From Pseudomonas sp. UYIF39 (GTDB lineage: Bacteria; Pseudomonadota; Gammaproteobacteria; Pseudomonadales; Pseudomonadaceae), in contig NZ_JALBYU010000027.1 of the NCBI RefSeq assembly GCF_029963765.1, positions 1 through 64,000 on the forward strand: a stretch of DNA of 64,000 nucleotides, written 5' to 3'. Positions 7,852-15,958 of this stretch are shown here, piece after piece. Position 1 is the first letter of the stretch; each line of letters opens with the position of its first letter. The position numbers and the translations under genes are program-made. The notes beneath the pieces were generated by a model that made no database searches, was not told the origin of the DNA, and saw nothing but the letters and a program-made list of their open reading frames with translations.

Positions 7852-10599
7852 GTCGGGCGTGGCAAAGCCTTCTGTGAACCGGGCGTAGATCGGTTCGAGC
7901 AGCTCATGGGCTCGCTGGACGTGGCCCTGACGCTGCCAGAGGCGCGCGAGTGAGGTGGCGCTGCGCAATTCCCAGGTCAGTGCGCCTTGGGCCTTGGCCA
8001 CCGCCAATGCCTTGTGCAGCATTGCTTCGGCGGCGTCTGGAGCATTGTCGGTCAGCAGCGTATCGGCCCTGGCTCGAAGGATTTCCGCCGTACTCCAGCC
8101 CGCCGTGCCGGTTTCGGCCCGTTGCAGCAAGGCGTTATCGATGAAGCCGCCGTCCAGGGTCACCATGATTTCCCCGATCAACCCGGCGCTGGATGTCGGG
8201 GGCGAGAGCTCTGGGGCACCTTCGATGACCTGCGCATAGTGCCGGCCCCAGGTGTAGAACAGCAGCACCGAATGCTTCTGTGCCTGCTCCAGCAGCAGGC
8301 GCAAGAGTTCGCGGGCGGTTGCGGTGTCGCCGTTGTAGTGGGCAATCAAACAGCCGGACAACGCCAAGGTGTAACAGATGGACGTGCCGTGGTTGATCTG
8401 CAGCGCGATGTCCAAGGCCTGGCGCGCGGTGCGCCAGGCCTTTTCCGGATGGCCTTGCAGCCAGAGGATCCGCGCCAGGATTGTCAGGGCGGCGACGCTC
8501 TGGTCGTACTGCACGCCAAAGCCGCGGGTGAAGCGGCTGAGATGCCCGCTCTGGGCCATCACTTGGATAACTTGCTCTGCCTTGTCCCGGGCTTGCGGCT
8601 GATCGCCGGCAAAGTGCAGGGCCAGTACCTGCAGGCGTTGGGTGCTGAGGGACATCACGGCATCGCCGGCACCGCACTGCACCAGTTGGTCGAACTGCCG
8701 GCTTTGTTCCAGGGCCAGTTGGTAGTGACCGCAACTGAGGTTGACCGCCATGTGCCCGGACACTGCCTTGAGCTGAGCGGCTACATTGTCGCTGCTTTCG
8801 GCCAGGGCTCTGGCCGCCACGAAGGCATCGATCGATTCGGCGCTGCTGCCCTGGGTGTGGTAGCAGGAGCTGCCAAGAGCGAGCTTGAGGGCCAGGGTCA
8901 AGTGAGGGCAGGGCTCGGCTGCCGCGTGAAGCAGGGCCAGAGCCTTGCGTACATAAATGCCGTGCTCCTTGAGCAGTGACAGCTCTTGCCACAGCGGTGC
9001 GGAGGCTGCGGCCAGACGGATCGCCAACATATGTGGGCCCTGGGTATTCAAGCCCCAGTCGAGCGCCGCACGGATGTCTTCCAGGGTGCGGGCGTGACGC
9101 TCGATCCATAGGGCCGACGGGGTCTTCTCCCAGTCTTCCTGGGCCTGATGCATCAAGGCCAGGCAACGTTCGACGTGACGCTTGCGCGTATTCGGCAGCT
9201 CAGCGGCCTGGTCGAGTTTTTCCAGGGCATAGCTGCGGGTGGTGTCCAGCAGGCGATAAAACACTTCCTCGTCGCCGACTTCCACGTTCAGCAAGGACTT
9301 GGCCACCAGTTGTGTGATCGAGGTAAAAACCACGTTGGGTTCGATGTGTTCGCCGACGATTACCGCCACTGCCGATTGCAGGGTGAAGCCCCCCCTGAAG
9401 ATACCCAGCCGGCGCAGACAGGCCTGCTCGCAGGCATTGAGCAGTTCGAAGCTCCAGTCCAGTGTGGCACGCAAGGTCTGATGACGGCCCGGCGTGATCT
9501 GGCAGCCGTGGGTCAGTAGGCGAAAACTGCCTTGCAGCTGGCTTAGCAAACCACTGAGGCCTAGGTTGCCGACCTGCGCGGCCGCCAGTTCAATCGCCAG
9601 AGGTATGCCGTCCAGGCGCCGGCAGATTTCTATCACTAGGGGCAGTTCGTCATGGCTCAGTTCAAAGCTGTCGTGGCTGGCCATCGCCCGCTCGACGAAC
9701 AATTGCAGGGCCGAAAAGGTCAGGGCCTGGGTGCGGTCCAGCACGGCGATGGGCGGTGGGCAGTCCAGTGATTCCAGGCGTTGCACGAATTCGCCTTCGG
9801 CCCGCAGGCTCTCACGGCTGGTGGCCAGGATATGCACGTGTGGCGCAGCGCGCAGGATGCTCTCGCAGAGCGGCGCAATGGCGTTTAGCAAGTGCTCGCA
9901 GTTGTCGATCACCAGCAGCATCTGCCGCTCGCGCAGGAAGCTCGCCAGGCTGCCCATAGGTTCGCCGTCGTGCAGCGCCAGGTCGAGGAGTATCGCCAGA
10001 TGACTGGTGATCATCAGCGGGTCATTGACCGGGGCCAGGTCCAACAGTCGGATACCGTCCCGGTAGTGGCCGATCAGTTGTTCGGCAACCCGCAGGGCCA
10101 CGGTGGTCTTGCCGATGCCACCGGGGCCGACGAGGGTGATGAAACGCTGGCGTGCCAATTGCGTCATCACACTGTCCACCAAGGCCTGGCGACCGATCAT
10201 GCGGGTGCGCCGCACCGGCAGGTTATGGCCCCTCGGCTCGGTTGAAACGCCTTCGGGGCTATGCTCGATGGACTCCAGGGAGAAGGGCGCCACGAAGCTG
10301 TAGCCACGCTGAGCCACGGTAACGATATAGCGCTGGCCGGTCTGGCCGTCGCCCAGGGCCTTGCGCAGTGCCGCCATGTGCACGCGCAGGTTGGTGTCTT
10401 CGACGACGCTTTTGGGCCAGACCCGTGCGATCAGTTGCTGCTTGCTGACAACATCTCCGGCGTGCTCCAGCAGGATCAACAGAATGTCCATGGAGCGTCG
10501 GCCCAGACGCAGGGGCCGGTCGGCTTCCAGTATCAGGCGTTGCCCGGGGTAGATCCGGTAGGGGCCGAAATGCACAGCCTGTTCGGGGGGAAGGGTCAA
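7813..10599 (-). CDS. Winged-helix regulator with NTPase and TPR-like repeats
   Basis: A 928-residue regulator. An N-terminal ToxR/OmpR-type winged helix (about residues 10-105: LRLGRRSMDILLILLEHAG, VEDTNLRVHMAALRKALGDG) is followed by an NTPase with P-loop GPGGIGKTT and LLVIDNCEHL (about residues 150-270). A long alpha-helical TPR-like C-terminal half (about residues 480-928) probably senses a ligand or partner. The architecture resembles STAND-class regulators. Its target is unknown; the divergent neighbour is the flavodoxin/hydrolase pair at 10983. It lies tail-to-tail with a shortened paralogue, overlapping it by 39 bases. Confidence 0.85.
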   Translation of the reverse strand: MTLPPEQAVHFGPYRIYPGQRLILEADRPLRLGRRSMDILLILLEHAGDVVSKQQLIARVWPKSVVEDTNLRVHMAALRKALGDGQTGQRYIVTVAQRGYSFVAPFSLESIEHSPEGVSTEPRGHNLPVRRTRMIGRQALVDSVMTQLARQRFITLVGPGGIGKTTVALRVAEQLIGHYRDGIRLLDLAPVNDPLMITSHLAILLDLALHDGEPMGSLASFLRERQMLLVIDNCEHLLNAIAPLCESILRAAPHVHILATSRESLRAEGEFVQRLESLDCPPPIAVLDRTQALTFSALQLFVERAMASHDSFELSHDELPLVIEICRRLDGIPLAIELAAAQVGNLGLSGLLSQLQGSFRLLTHGCQITPGRHQTLRATLDWSFELLNACEQACLRRLGIFRGGFTLQSAVAVIVGEHIEPNVVFTSITQLVAKSLLNVEVGDEEVFYRLLDTTRSYALEKLDQAAELPNTRKRHVERCLALMHQAQEDWEKTPSALWIERHARTLEDIRAALDWGLNTQGPHMLAIRLAAASAPLWQELSLLKEHGIYVRKALALLHAAAEPCPHLTLALKLALGSSCYHTQGSSAESIDAFVAARALAESSDNVAAQLKAVSGHMAVNLSCGHYQLALEQSRQFDQLVQCGAGDAVMSLSTQRLQVLALHFAGDQPQARDKAEQVIQVMAQSGHLSRFTRGFGVQYDQSVAALTILARILWLQGHPEKAWRTARQALDIALQINHGTSICYTLALSGCLIAHYNGDTATARELLRLLLEQAQKHSVLLFYTWGRHYAQVIEGAPELSPPTSSAGLIGEIMVTLDGGFIDNALLQRAETGTAGWSTAEILRARADTLLTDNAPDAAEAMLHKALAVAKAQGALTWELRSATSLARLWQRQGHVQRAHELLEPIYARFTEGFATPDLTRVRQLLDELQ

Positions 10600-10982
10600 C
10601 GGCTCACTCCTGCTGCTGTTCTTTTAGTCCTCCCCGTTGCACCTGGGCGGGAAGGGCGGATGAAGGGCACAGCCTTCTATCACGCGGTTTTCGAGCATGT
10701 TCCTCAGGTTTCTTGAAGAACGCAACGCGGCTCGGGCGGGCGTGTATCGAGTGCACTACCTGAAGCAATCTCCTTGCCAGCGGCGGCTCCCGTATTTATT
10801 GGCTGCGGAGTTGGCGACGAGCGGTTAGGGGCTGTGCCTGCACCGGTGAAAATTAACAACGTTTAACTCGCCCTGCGTTCGGTCTACGTTCAAAACTCCA
10901 GTCCTTCAAGCGCGTCAACCGAAGGGCCGGTTGTGCGTACTGTGGGCAGCAAAAGGGATTAACACGTCTGGAGGATGCCGGA
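10600..10982. other. Intergenic region with shared 22-bp motif
   Basis: This gap lies between two divergent genes. Apart from the motif at 10850-10871 and a GGAGG ribosome-binding site before 10983, I see no gene or terminator in it. Confidence 0.5.
10850..10871 (+). promoter_or_regulatory. 22-bp motif shared with 13051-13072, copy 1
   Basis: The sequence begins AAATTAACAACG and ends TTTAACTCGC, and it recurs exactly in reverse orientation at 13051-13072. This copy ends 112 bases upstream of the flavodoxin ATG. The sister copy ends 119 bases upstream of the AraC start. Equal orientation and spacing suggest a shared operator. Confidence 0.55.
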
Positions 10983-11558
10983 ATGAGCAACGTGGTGGTG
11001 GTCTATCACAGTGGCTATGGCCATACCCGGGTCATGGCCGAGGCCGTGGCCCAGGGTGTGGAGCGGCACCTGGGCAGCGCCTGCCAGCTGATTCCGGTCG
11101 AGGACGTGCACGACCAGTGGGAGTGCCTGCACCAGGCCGACGCCATCATCTTCGGCGCCCCGACCTACATGGGCAGCGCCTCGGCGTCCTTCAAGGGTTT
11201 TATGGAGGACACCGCGTCTTTCTACCTGGCCCAGCCCTGGCGCGACAAGCTCGCTGCCGGCTTCACCAATTCCGGTTGCCTGTGTGGCGACAAGCTCAAC
11301 ACTTTATTGCAGATGGCGGTCTTCGCTGCCCAGCACTCGATGATCTGGGTCGGCCTCGACCTGCTGCCTGCGCGCTCCAGCACCGGGATATTCGATGGGC
11401 AATTGAATCGCCTCGGCAGTTCCCTGGGAGTCATGGCCCAGTCGAATGTCGAACAGTCCCCCGAGCATGCGCCACCTCTTGTAGATCGTCGCACCGCCGC
11501 GCACCTGGGCGAGCGGGTGGCGCGCCTGGCCGAGCGCATGGGCCATCCATCAATTTGA
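10983..11558 (+). CDS. Flavodoxin family NAD(P)H-quinone reductase-like protein (WrbA type)
   Basis: A 191-residue flavodoxin-fold protein. The FMN phosphate loop is VVVYHSGYGHTRVMAEA near the N-terminus, and IIFGAPTYMGSASASFKGFM matches the WrbA/flavodoxin-reductase signature. The length fits the WrbA family (about 200). Members reduce quinones by two electrons and protect against redox stress. It has a GGAGG ribosome-binding site and is followed 30 bases later by an alpha/beta hydrolase on the same strand, so the two are probably co-transcribed. Confidence 0.85.
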   Translation: MSNVVVVYHSGYGHTRVMAEAVAQGVERHLGSACQLIPVEDVHDQWECLHQADAIIFGAPTYMGSASASFKGFMEDTASFYLAQPWRDKLAAGFTNSGCLCGDKLNTLLQMAVFAAQHSMIWVGLDLLPARSSTGIFDGQLNRLGSSLGVMAQSNVEQSPEHAPPLVDRRTAAHLGERVARLAERMGHPSI

Positions 11559-11588
11559 GTCACCCAACCCCCTGAAGGAGCAAAAGCC

Positions 11589-12413
11589 ATGAGTACATTC
11601 ACTACCCGCGATGGTACCGAGATTTATTACAAGGACTGGGGTTCCGGCCAACCCATCGTTTTCAGCCACGGCTGGCCGCTGAATGCCGACAGCTGGGAGT
11701 CGCAGATGATCTTCCTGGCGTCCAAGGGCTATCGGGTCATCGCCCATGACCGACGTGGACATGGCCGCTCCAGCCAACCTTGGTCCGGCAATGAAATGGA
11801 CACCTACGCCGACGACCTGGCCCAGTTGATCGAGCACCTCGACCTGCAGAACATGGTGCTGTTCGGCTTCTCCACCGGCGGCGGCGAAGTGGCGCGCTAC
11901 ATCGGTCGCCACGGCACGGGGCGGGTCGCCAAGGCTGGGCTGATTTCTTCGGTGCCGCCGCTGATGCTCAAGACCGAGGCCAATCCCGGGGGCCTGCCAA
12001 TCGAGGTCTTCGACGGTCTGCGCGAGGCGTCCCTGGCCGATCGTTCACAGCTGTACAAGGACGTCGCCAGCGGGCCGTTCTTCGGCTTCAACCAACCTGG
12101 CGCCAAGCCTTCCCAGGGCATGATCGACTGGTTCTGGATGCAGGGCATGACGGCTGGCCACAAGAATGCCTATGACTGCATCAAGGCTTTCTCCGAAACC
12201 GACTTCACCGAAGACCTGAAAAAATTCGACGTGCCAACCTTGGTGGTGCACGGCGACGCCGACCAGATCGTGCCGATCGAAGCTGCGGGCATCGCCTCAG
12301 CCAAGCTGGTCAAGGGCGCGAAGCTGCTGGTCTATCCAGGCGCGCCCCATGGTCTGACCGATACCCATAAGGATCAGCTCAACGCCGATTTGCTGGCGTT
12401 CGTCGAAGGCTGA
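11589..12413 (+). CDS. Alpha/beta hydrolase, non-haem chloroperoxidase type
   Basis: A 274-residue cytoplasmic alpha/beta hydrolase. HGWPLNADSWE is the oxyanion loop, GFSTGGGEVARYIGRHG carries the nucleophile Ser, DADQIVPIEA supplies the acid Asp region and GAPHGL carries the catalytic His. This pattern is that of bacterial cofactor-free haloperoxidases/arylesterases (about 275 residues). These enzymes hydrolyse esters and can make peracids; the physiological substrate is unknown. A strong AAGGAG site precedes the ATG. A terminator follows at 12448. Confidence 0.88.
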   Translation: MSTFTTRDGTEIYYKDWGSGQPIVFSHGWPLNADSWESQMIFLASKGYRVIAHDRRGHGRSSQPWSGNEMDTYADDLAQLIEHLDLQNMVLFGFSTGGGEVARYIGRHGTGRVAKAGLISSVPPLMLKTEANPGGLPIEVFDGLREASLADRSQLYKDVASGPFFGFNQPGAKPSQGMIDWFWMQGMTAGHKNAYDCIKAFSETDFTEDLKKFDVPTLVVHGDADQIVPIEAAGIASAKLVKGAKLLVYPGAPHGLTDTHKDQLNADLLAFVEG

Positions 12414-12447
12414 GTCGTTCGGCCCCCTGTTTCCCGTCCATGAAAAA

Positions 12448-12477
12448 AACGCCGAGAGGTTTGCCCCTCGGCGTTTT
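12448..12477. terminator. Rho-independent terminator, probably bidirectional
   Basis: An AACGCCGAG...CTCGGCGTT stem has an A-run on the left and TTTT on the right. It lies between the convergent hydrolase gene (ending 12413) and AraC gene (ending 12507), so it can stop transcription from both sides. Confidence 0.85.
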
Positions 12478-12506
12478 CACTGATGGCCATCGAGCGTGCC
12501 GCGGCG

Positions 12507-12932
12507 TTATGCGCTTGCCTGGTTGAGGCAGGGGCGGGCGCGCAATACCCGACACCGCCAGGCAAACGGATTGATGCCTTCGCTACGGGTGAAAATGTGG
12601 CAGAAGTGTGCCTGATCGCAGAAGCCACATTCCAGGCTGATTTTCGTCAGGCTCAGGTCGGTGTTCTGGATCAATTGCTTGGCCCTGGCGATGCGCTGGC
12701 AACGAATCCAGTCCTGGGGCGACTGGCCGGTGCTGCACTTGAAGGCACGGGAGAAATGACTGCGGGACAGGGCGCAGGCCCGAGCGAGTTCGGTGACTTC
12801 CAGCGTTTCACTCAGACCGTCGAGGATCAGTTTTTTGACCAGGCTTTCCCGCCAGGGAGAGAGGCCACCGGTGGTGGTTTTACTCGTTTCAGTGGCTGAT
12901 GCGTGGGCGGCGTTGTGCTGAACGTGGGCCAT
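12507..12932 (-). CDS. Short AraC family regulator
   Basis: A 141-residue protein that is essentially only the AraC DNA-binding domain: VTELARACALSRSHFSRAFK (first helix-turn-helix) and LTKISLECGFCDQAHFCHIF (second). There is no N-terminal sensing domain, so activity may be set by expression level. The 22-bp motif upstream is shared with the flavodoxin gene, which makes autoregulation and control of that operon a reasonable guess. A terminator separates its 3' end from the convergent hydrolase. Confidence 0.85.
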   Translation of the reverse strand: MAHVQHNAAHASATETSKTTTGGLSPWRESLVKKLILDGLSETLEVTELARACALSRSHFSRAFKCSTGQSPQDWIRCQRIARAKQLIQNTDLSLTKISLECGFCDQAHFCHIFTRSEGINPFAWRCRVLRARPCLNQASA

Positions 12933-13050
12933 GACAAATATCCGTGTCGAGGGGAATGCGCTGGCGCACTGAGCGGTGGGTCAGCATCTTCCCGCTTTAG
13001 AAAACAGGTCTGCACAGCGGGCTTCATTCTTGGTCGCGGGGCGGTGGCTT

Positions 13051-13072
13051 GCGAGTTAAACGTTGTTAATTT
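13051..13072 (-). promoter_or_regulatory. 22-bp motif shared with 10850-10871, copy 2
   Basis: An exact reverse-complement copy of the motif at 10850-10871, located 119 bases upstream of the AraC start in the same relative orientation. It also lies 138 bases upstream of the hydrolase at 13210, so control of that gene cannot be excluded. Confidence 0.55.
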
Positions 13073-13209
13073 CTTCCATGTGCGGCGGCGAGCAACTGCA
13101 TCAACTCAGCACATTGCTGCAATTTTTTGGGGGGGGGACGAGCGCATGATTGACCTCATTTGGCGGGCATGTGGATGGCCGCTTTTCTGACTCGACCAAA
13201 GGTGAAGGC

Positions 13210-14205
13210 ATGAAGCATTCTCTGGTTTGCACGCTGAGCGGATTCGGCCTGGCATTGGCGCTGACATCGGTTGGCGCCCTGGCTCAGGCGCCGACCCAGG
13301 TGGCCACTCAGGTACCCGGTTACTACCGGTTGGCGGTGGGCGATTACGAAGTGACAGCGCTGTTCGATGGCTACAACGATCTGTCGCCGAATCTGCTCAA
13401 TGGCCTGACCCAGAGCCAGATCCGTGCATTACTGGCCCGTCGCTCGATTGAAACGCCGGGGGTGCAGACGGCGTTCAACGCCTTTCTGGTCAATACCGGC
13501 AAGCAACTGATCTTGGTGGACACCGGAGCGGGTCAGTGCATTGGAGACACCGCCGGCATGCTCGCGGCGAACATGAAAGCGTCCGGTTATCAGCCGGAAC
13601 AGGTCGACACCATCCTGCTCACTCACCTGCATCTGGACCATGTTTGCGGGCTTGTGGACGACAAGCGGCAACCGGTGTTCGCCAACGCCACGGTCTACGC
13701 GGCGAAGGCAGAAGCCGACTACTGGCTCGATCCTCAGGCTATGGCCAAAGCACCCGCCGGCGCCAAGGAGTTTTTCAGGATCGCCCAGGATTCCACCGCG
13801 CCGTACGTTGCTGCGGGGCGCTTCAAGACCTTCGCAGCCGGTCAGTCGCCGGTGCCGGGTATCGTCGATGCTGAACTGGAAGCCGGGCACACGCCGGGCA
13901 GCACCACGTACCGCTTCGCCTCTCAGGGCCAAAGCATTCTGTTCATGGGCGATCTGGTGCATAACCTGGCGGTGCAGTTCGAGCATCCCGAAGTGTCGAT
14001 CCGCTTCGACGTCGATAGTCAGCAGGCGATCAAGAGCCGAGACAACGTTTTCACTGACGCGGCGACAAGCAAGATTTGGGTGACTGCGGCGCACCTGCCG
14101 TTTCCGGGTGTAGGCCATATCACTGCGGTGGACGGGCATTTTCAGTGGGTGCCTATCGAGTACGGGCCTTACAAGCGGGCGGCCAAAGTGCCGATGATCG
14201 AGTGA
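13210..14205 (+). CDS. Secreted metallo-beta-lactamase-fold hydrolase
   Basis: A 331-residue protein with an N-terminal signal peptide (hydrophobic to residue 26, cleavage likely after GALA). The zinc-binding motif HLHLDH is at about residues 138-143; further ligands are ELEAGHTPGSTTY and FMGDLVHNLA. The family includes lactonases and phosphodiesterase-like enzymes; the substrate is not determined. I chose the ATG at 13210, which gives a proper signal peptide and follows GGTGAAGG, over the in-frame start at 13150. A LysR gene follows 47 bases downstream. A T6G9 homopolymer lies 73 bases upstream. Confidence 0.85.
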   Translation: MKHSLVCTLSGFGLALALTSVGALAQAPTQVATQVPGYYRLAVGDYEVTALFDGYNDLSPNLLNGLTQSQIRALLARRSIETPGVQTAFNAFLVNTGKQLILVDTGAGQCIGDTAGMLAANMKASGYQPEQVDTILLTHLHLDHVCGLVDDKRQPVFANATVYAAKAEADYWLDPQAMAKAPAGAKEFFRIAQDSTAPYVAAGRFKTFAAGQSPVPGIVDAELEAGHTPGSTTYRFASQGQSILFMGDLVHNLAVQFEHPEVSIRFDVDSQQAIKSRDNVFTDAATSKIWVTAAHLPFPGVGHITAVDGHFQWVPIEYGPYKRAAKVPMIE

Positions 14206-14252
14206 AGTCCGACAGATTCGTGCCAGGCTGAAAACACAATGGGACTGTGCAT

Positions 14253-15176
14253 ATGAACCGTAACGATCTGCGCCGCTTAGACATGAATCTGTTGGTGATT
14301 TTCGAGGCCCTGATGTTCGAAAAAAATCTGACCCGTGTGGCTGAAAAACTGTTCATGGGACAACCGGCCGTGAGTGCCGCGCTGGGTCGCTTACGAGATT
14401 TGTTCGACGATCCGCTACTGTTGCGCAACGGTCGCGGGATGGAGCCAACGGGGCGAGCGTTGGCGATTCTTAAAGAGCTGCAACCGGCGATGGACATCAT
14501 CTCGGGTGCTGTCAGCCGCGCTAAGGAGTTTGATCCGGCGACGAGCTGCGATGTGTTTCGCATTGGTCTTTCGGACGATGCCGAATTTGGATTGTTCCCG
14601 CCGTTGTTCCGTCAGTTGCAGGAAGAGGCACCGGGAATTGTGGTGGTAGTGCGTAGGGCCAATTATCTGTTGATGCCGGCCTTGCTGGCGTCGGGGGAGA
14701 TTTCCGTGGGGGTCAGTTACACCACCGAATTGCCGGCCAACGCCAAGCGAAAGAAGCTGCGTGATATTGCCTGCAAAGTGTTGCGCGGTGACAGACGGCC
14801 TGGTGAGCTGACGCTCGATGAATACTGCCAGCGACCCCACGCGATGGTGTCGTTCTCTGGCGACCTGAGCGGCAACATCGACCTCGATCTGGCCAAGGTC
14901 GGTCGTACCCGGCGCGTGGTGCTGGGGGTTCCGCAATTCAGTGGTTTGCGGGCGATCCTCGCCGGTACCGAAATGATCGCCACCGTACCCGACTACGCGG
15001 CTTGTGCGTTGGTTGAAGGTTGCGCCTTGAGAGCCGAAGACCCACCGTTCCCCATCGATGCGGCGCAACTGTCGATGGTCTGGAGTGGCGTTCACGACAA
15101 CGATCCGGCAGAGCGCTGGTTACGTTCGCGGATCAGTCAGTACATGTCTGAACCCTTGAACATCGCAACCCCCTAG
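14253..15176 (+). CDS. LysR family transcriptional regulator
   Basis: A 307-residue LysR regulator. The N-terminal helix-turn-helix is at about residues 8-65 (DLRRLDMNLLVIFEALMFEK, AVSAALGRLRDLFDDPLLLR) and is followed by a type 2 periplasmic-binding-like effector domain. The RNDLRRLDMNLL start resembles the NodD/LeuO-like branch. The ATG at 14253 was preferred to the GTG at 14247. It follows the metallo-hydrolase gene on the same strand and precedes the ABM/amidohydrolase operon, either of which it might control. Confidence 0.87.
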   Translation: MNRNDLRRLDMNLLVIFEALMFEKNLTRVAEKLFMGQPAVSAALGRLRDLFDDPLLLRNGRGMEPTGRALAILKELQPAMDIISGAVSRAKEFDPATSCDVFRIGLSDDAEFGLFPPLFRQLQEEAPGIVVVVRRANYLLMPALLASGEISVGVSYTTELPANAKRKKLRDIACKVLRGDRRPGELTLDEYCQRPHAMVSFSGDLSGNIDLDLAKVGRTRRVVLGVPQFSGLRAILAGTEMIATVPDYAACALVEGCALRAEDPPFPIDAAQLSMVWSGVHDNDPAERWLRSRISQYMSEPLNIATP

Positions 15177-15301
15177 GCAGTACTGAAGGCCCGGTCGAAA
15201 AGAGAGCACGTGCGTTCAATTTTTTGTGCCCCGGCACAGGCACCATCGAATCAGCTATCGACGATTCAACGTCGGTGTTTTTTCAACTGGGCTGACGCTC
15301 A

Positions 15302-15958
15302 ATGATCGTTTCGCCGGAGCTTTCGGTTATGCCTGATTCCAATCGCCTCGACACTGCAACCGTGCGGCCGGGTTTCGATGAGGTCGTGACCTTAATCGTC
15401 AAACACCGCGTCAAGGTCGGCTTTGAAGCACCCTATGAAGCCTGGTTGCGGCGCATTGTCGGTATTGCCGGGCAGAGCGAGGGACATTTGGGCGTGGACG
15501 TGATTCGCGGCAAGCATTCCGGCCTCGACATGTTCACCTGCGTGCTGCGCTTCTGCTCCACCGAGGCGATGCAGCGCTGGCTTGATTCGCCGCAACGGCT
15601 GGAACTGGTCAACGAAGCCGCACCGATGCTGGCGGACGGCGACCAGACCGAGGTTAATCCGGTCAAGGAATTCTGGTTCGCACCACAGGCCGATGCCGGT
15701 TCGCCACCGCCGCGCTGGAAGCAGGCCGTGGTGACGTTGCTGGTGATCCTGCCGCATACCTTGCTGGTGCCACTGATCTGGGGCCCGCTGCTCAAGCTCA
15801 ACGCCTTTCTGTCCAATTACGTGGTCGCCACTTTTCTGATCACCGTGACCATCGTGCTCTCGGTGGTGTACCTGTTCATGCCCATGGCGACCCGACTTTT
15901 CGCCTCCTGGCTGACAGCCGACCAGTCCCATCCCACTCTGTCTGAGGAAACGCGATGA
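15302..15958 (+). CDS. ABM-domain protein with C-terminal membrane segments
   Basis: A 218-residue protein. Residues about 25-125 resemble an antibiotic-biosynthesis-monooxygenase (ABM, dimeric alpha-beta barrel) domain: VTLIVKHRVKVGFEAPYEAW, GVDVIRGKHSGLDMFTCVLRF, then LVNEAAPML. Residues about 140-205 contain two hydrophobic helices, anchoring it in the inner membrane. The Met at 15329 (MPDSNR) is an alternative start. Its stop overlaps the amidohydrolase start (ATGA), so the two are translationally coupled. ABM domains act as small oxygenases or quinone/haem-binding folds; the role here is unknown. Confidence 0.75.
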   Translation: MIVSPELSVMPDSNRLDTATVRPGFDEVVTLIVKHRVKVGFEAPYEAWLRRIVGIAGQSEGHLGVDVIRGKHSGLDMFTCVLRFCSTEAMQRWLDSPQRLELVNEAAPMLADGDQTEVNPVKEFWFAPQADAGSPPPRWKQAVVTLLVILPHTLLVPLIWGPLLKLNAFLSNYVVATFLITVTIVLSVVYLFMPMATRLFASWLTADQSHPTLSEETR

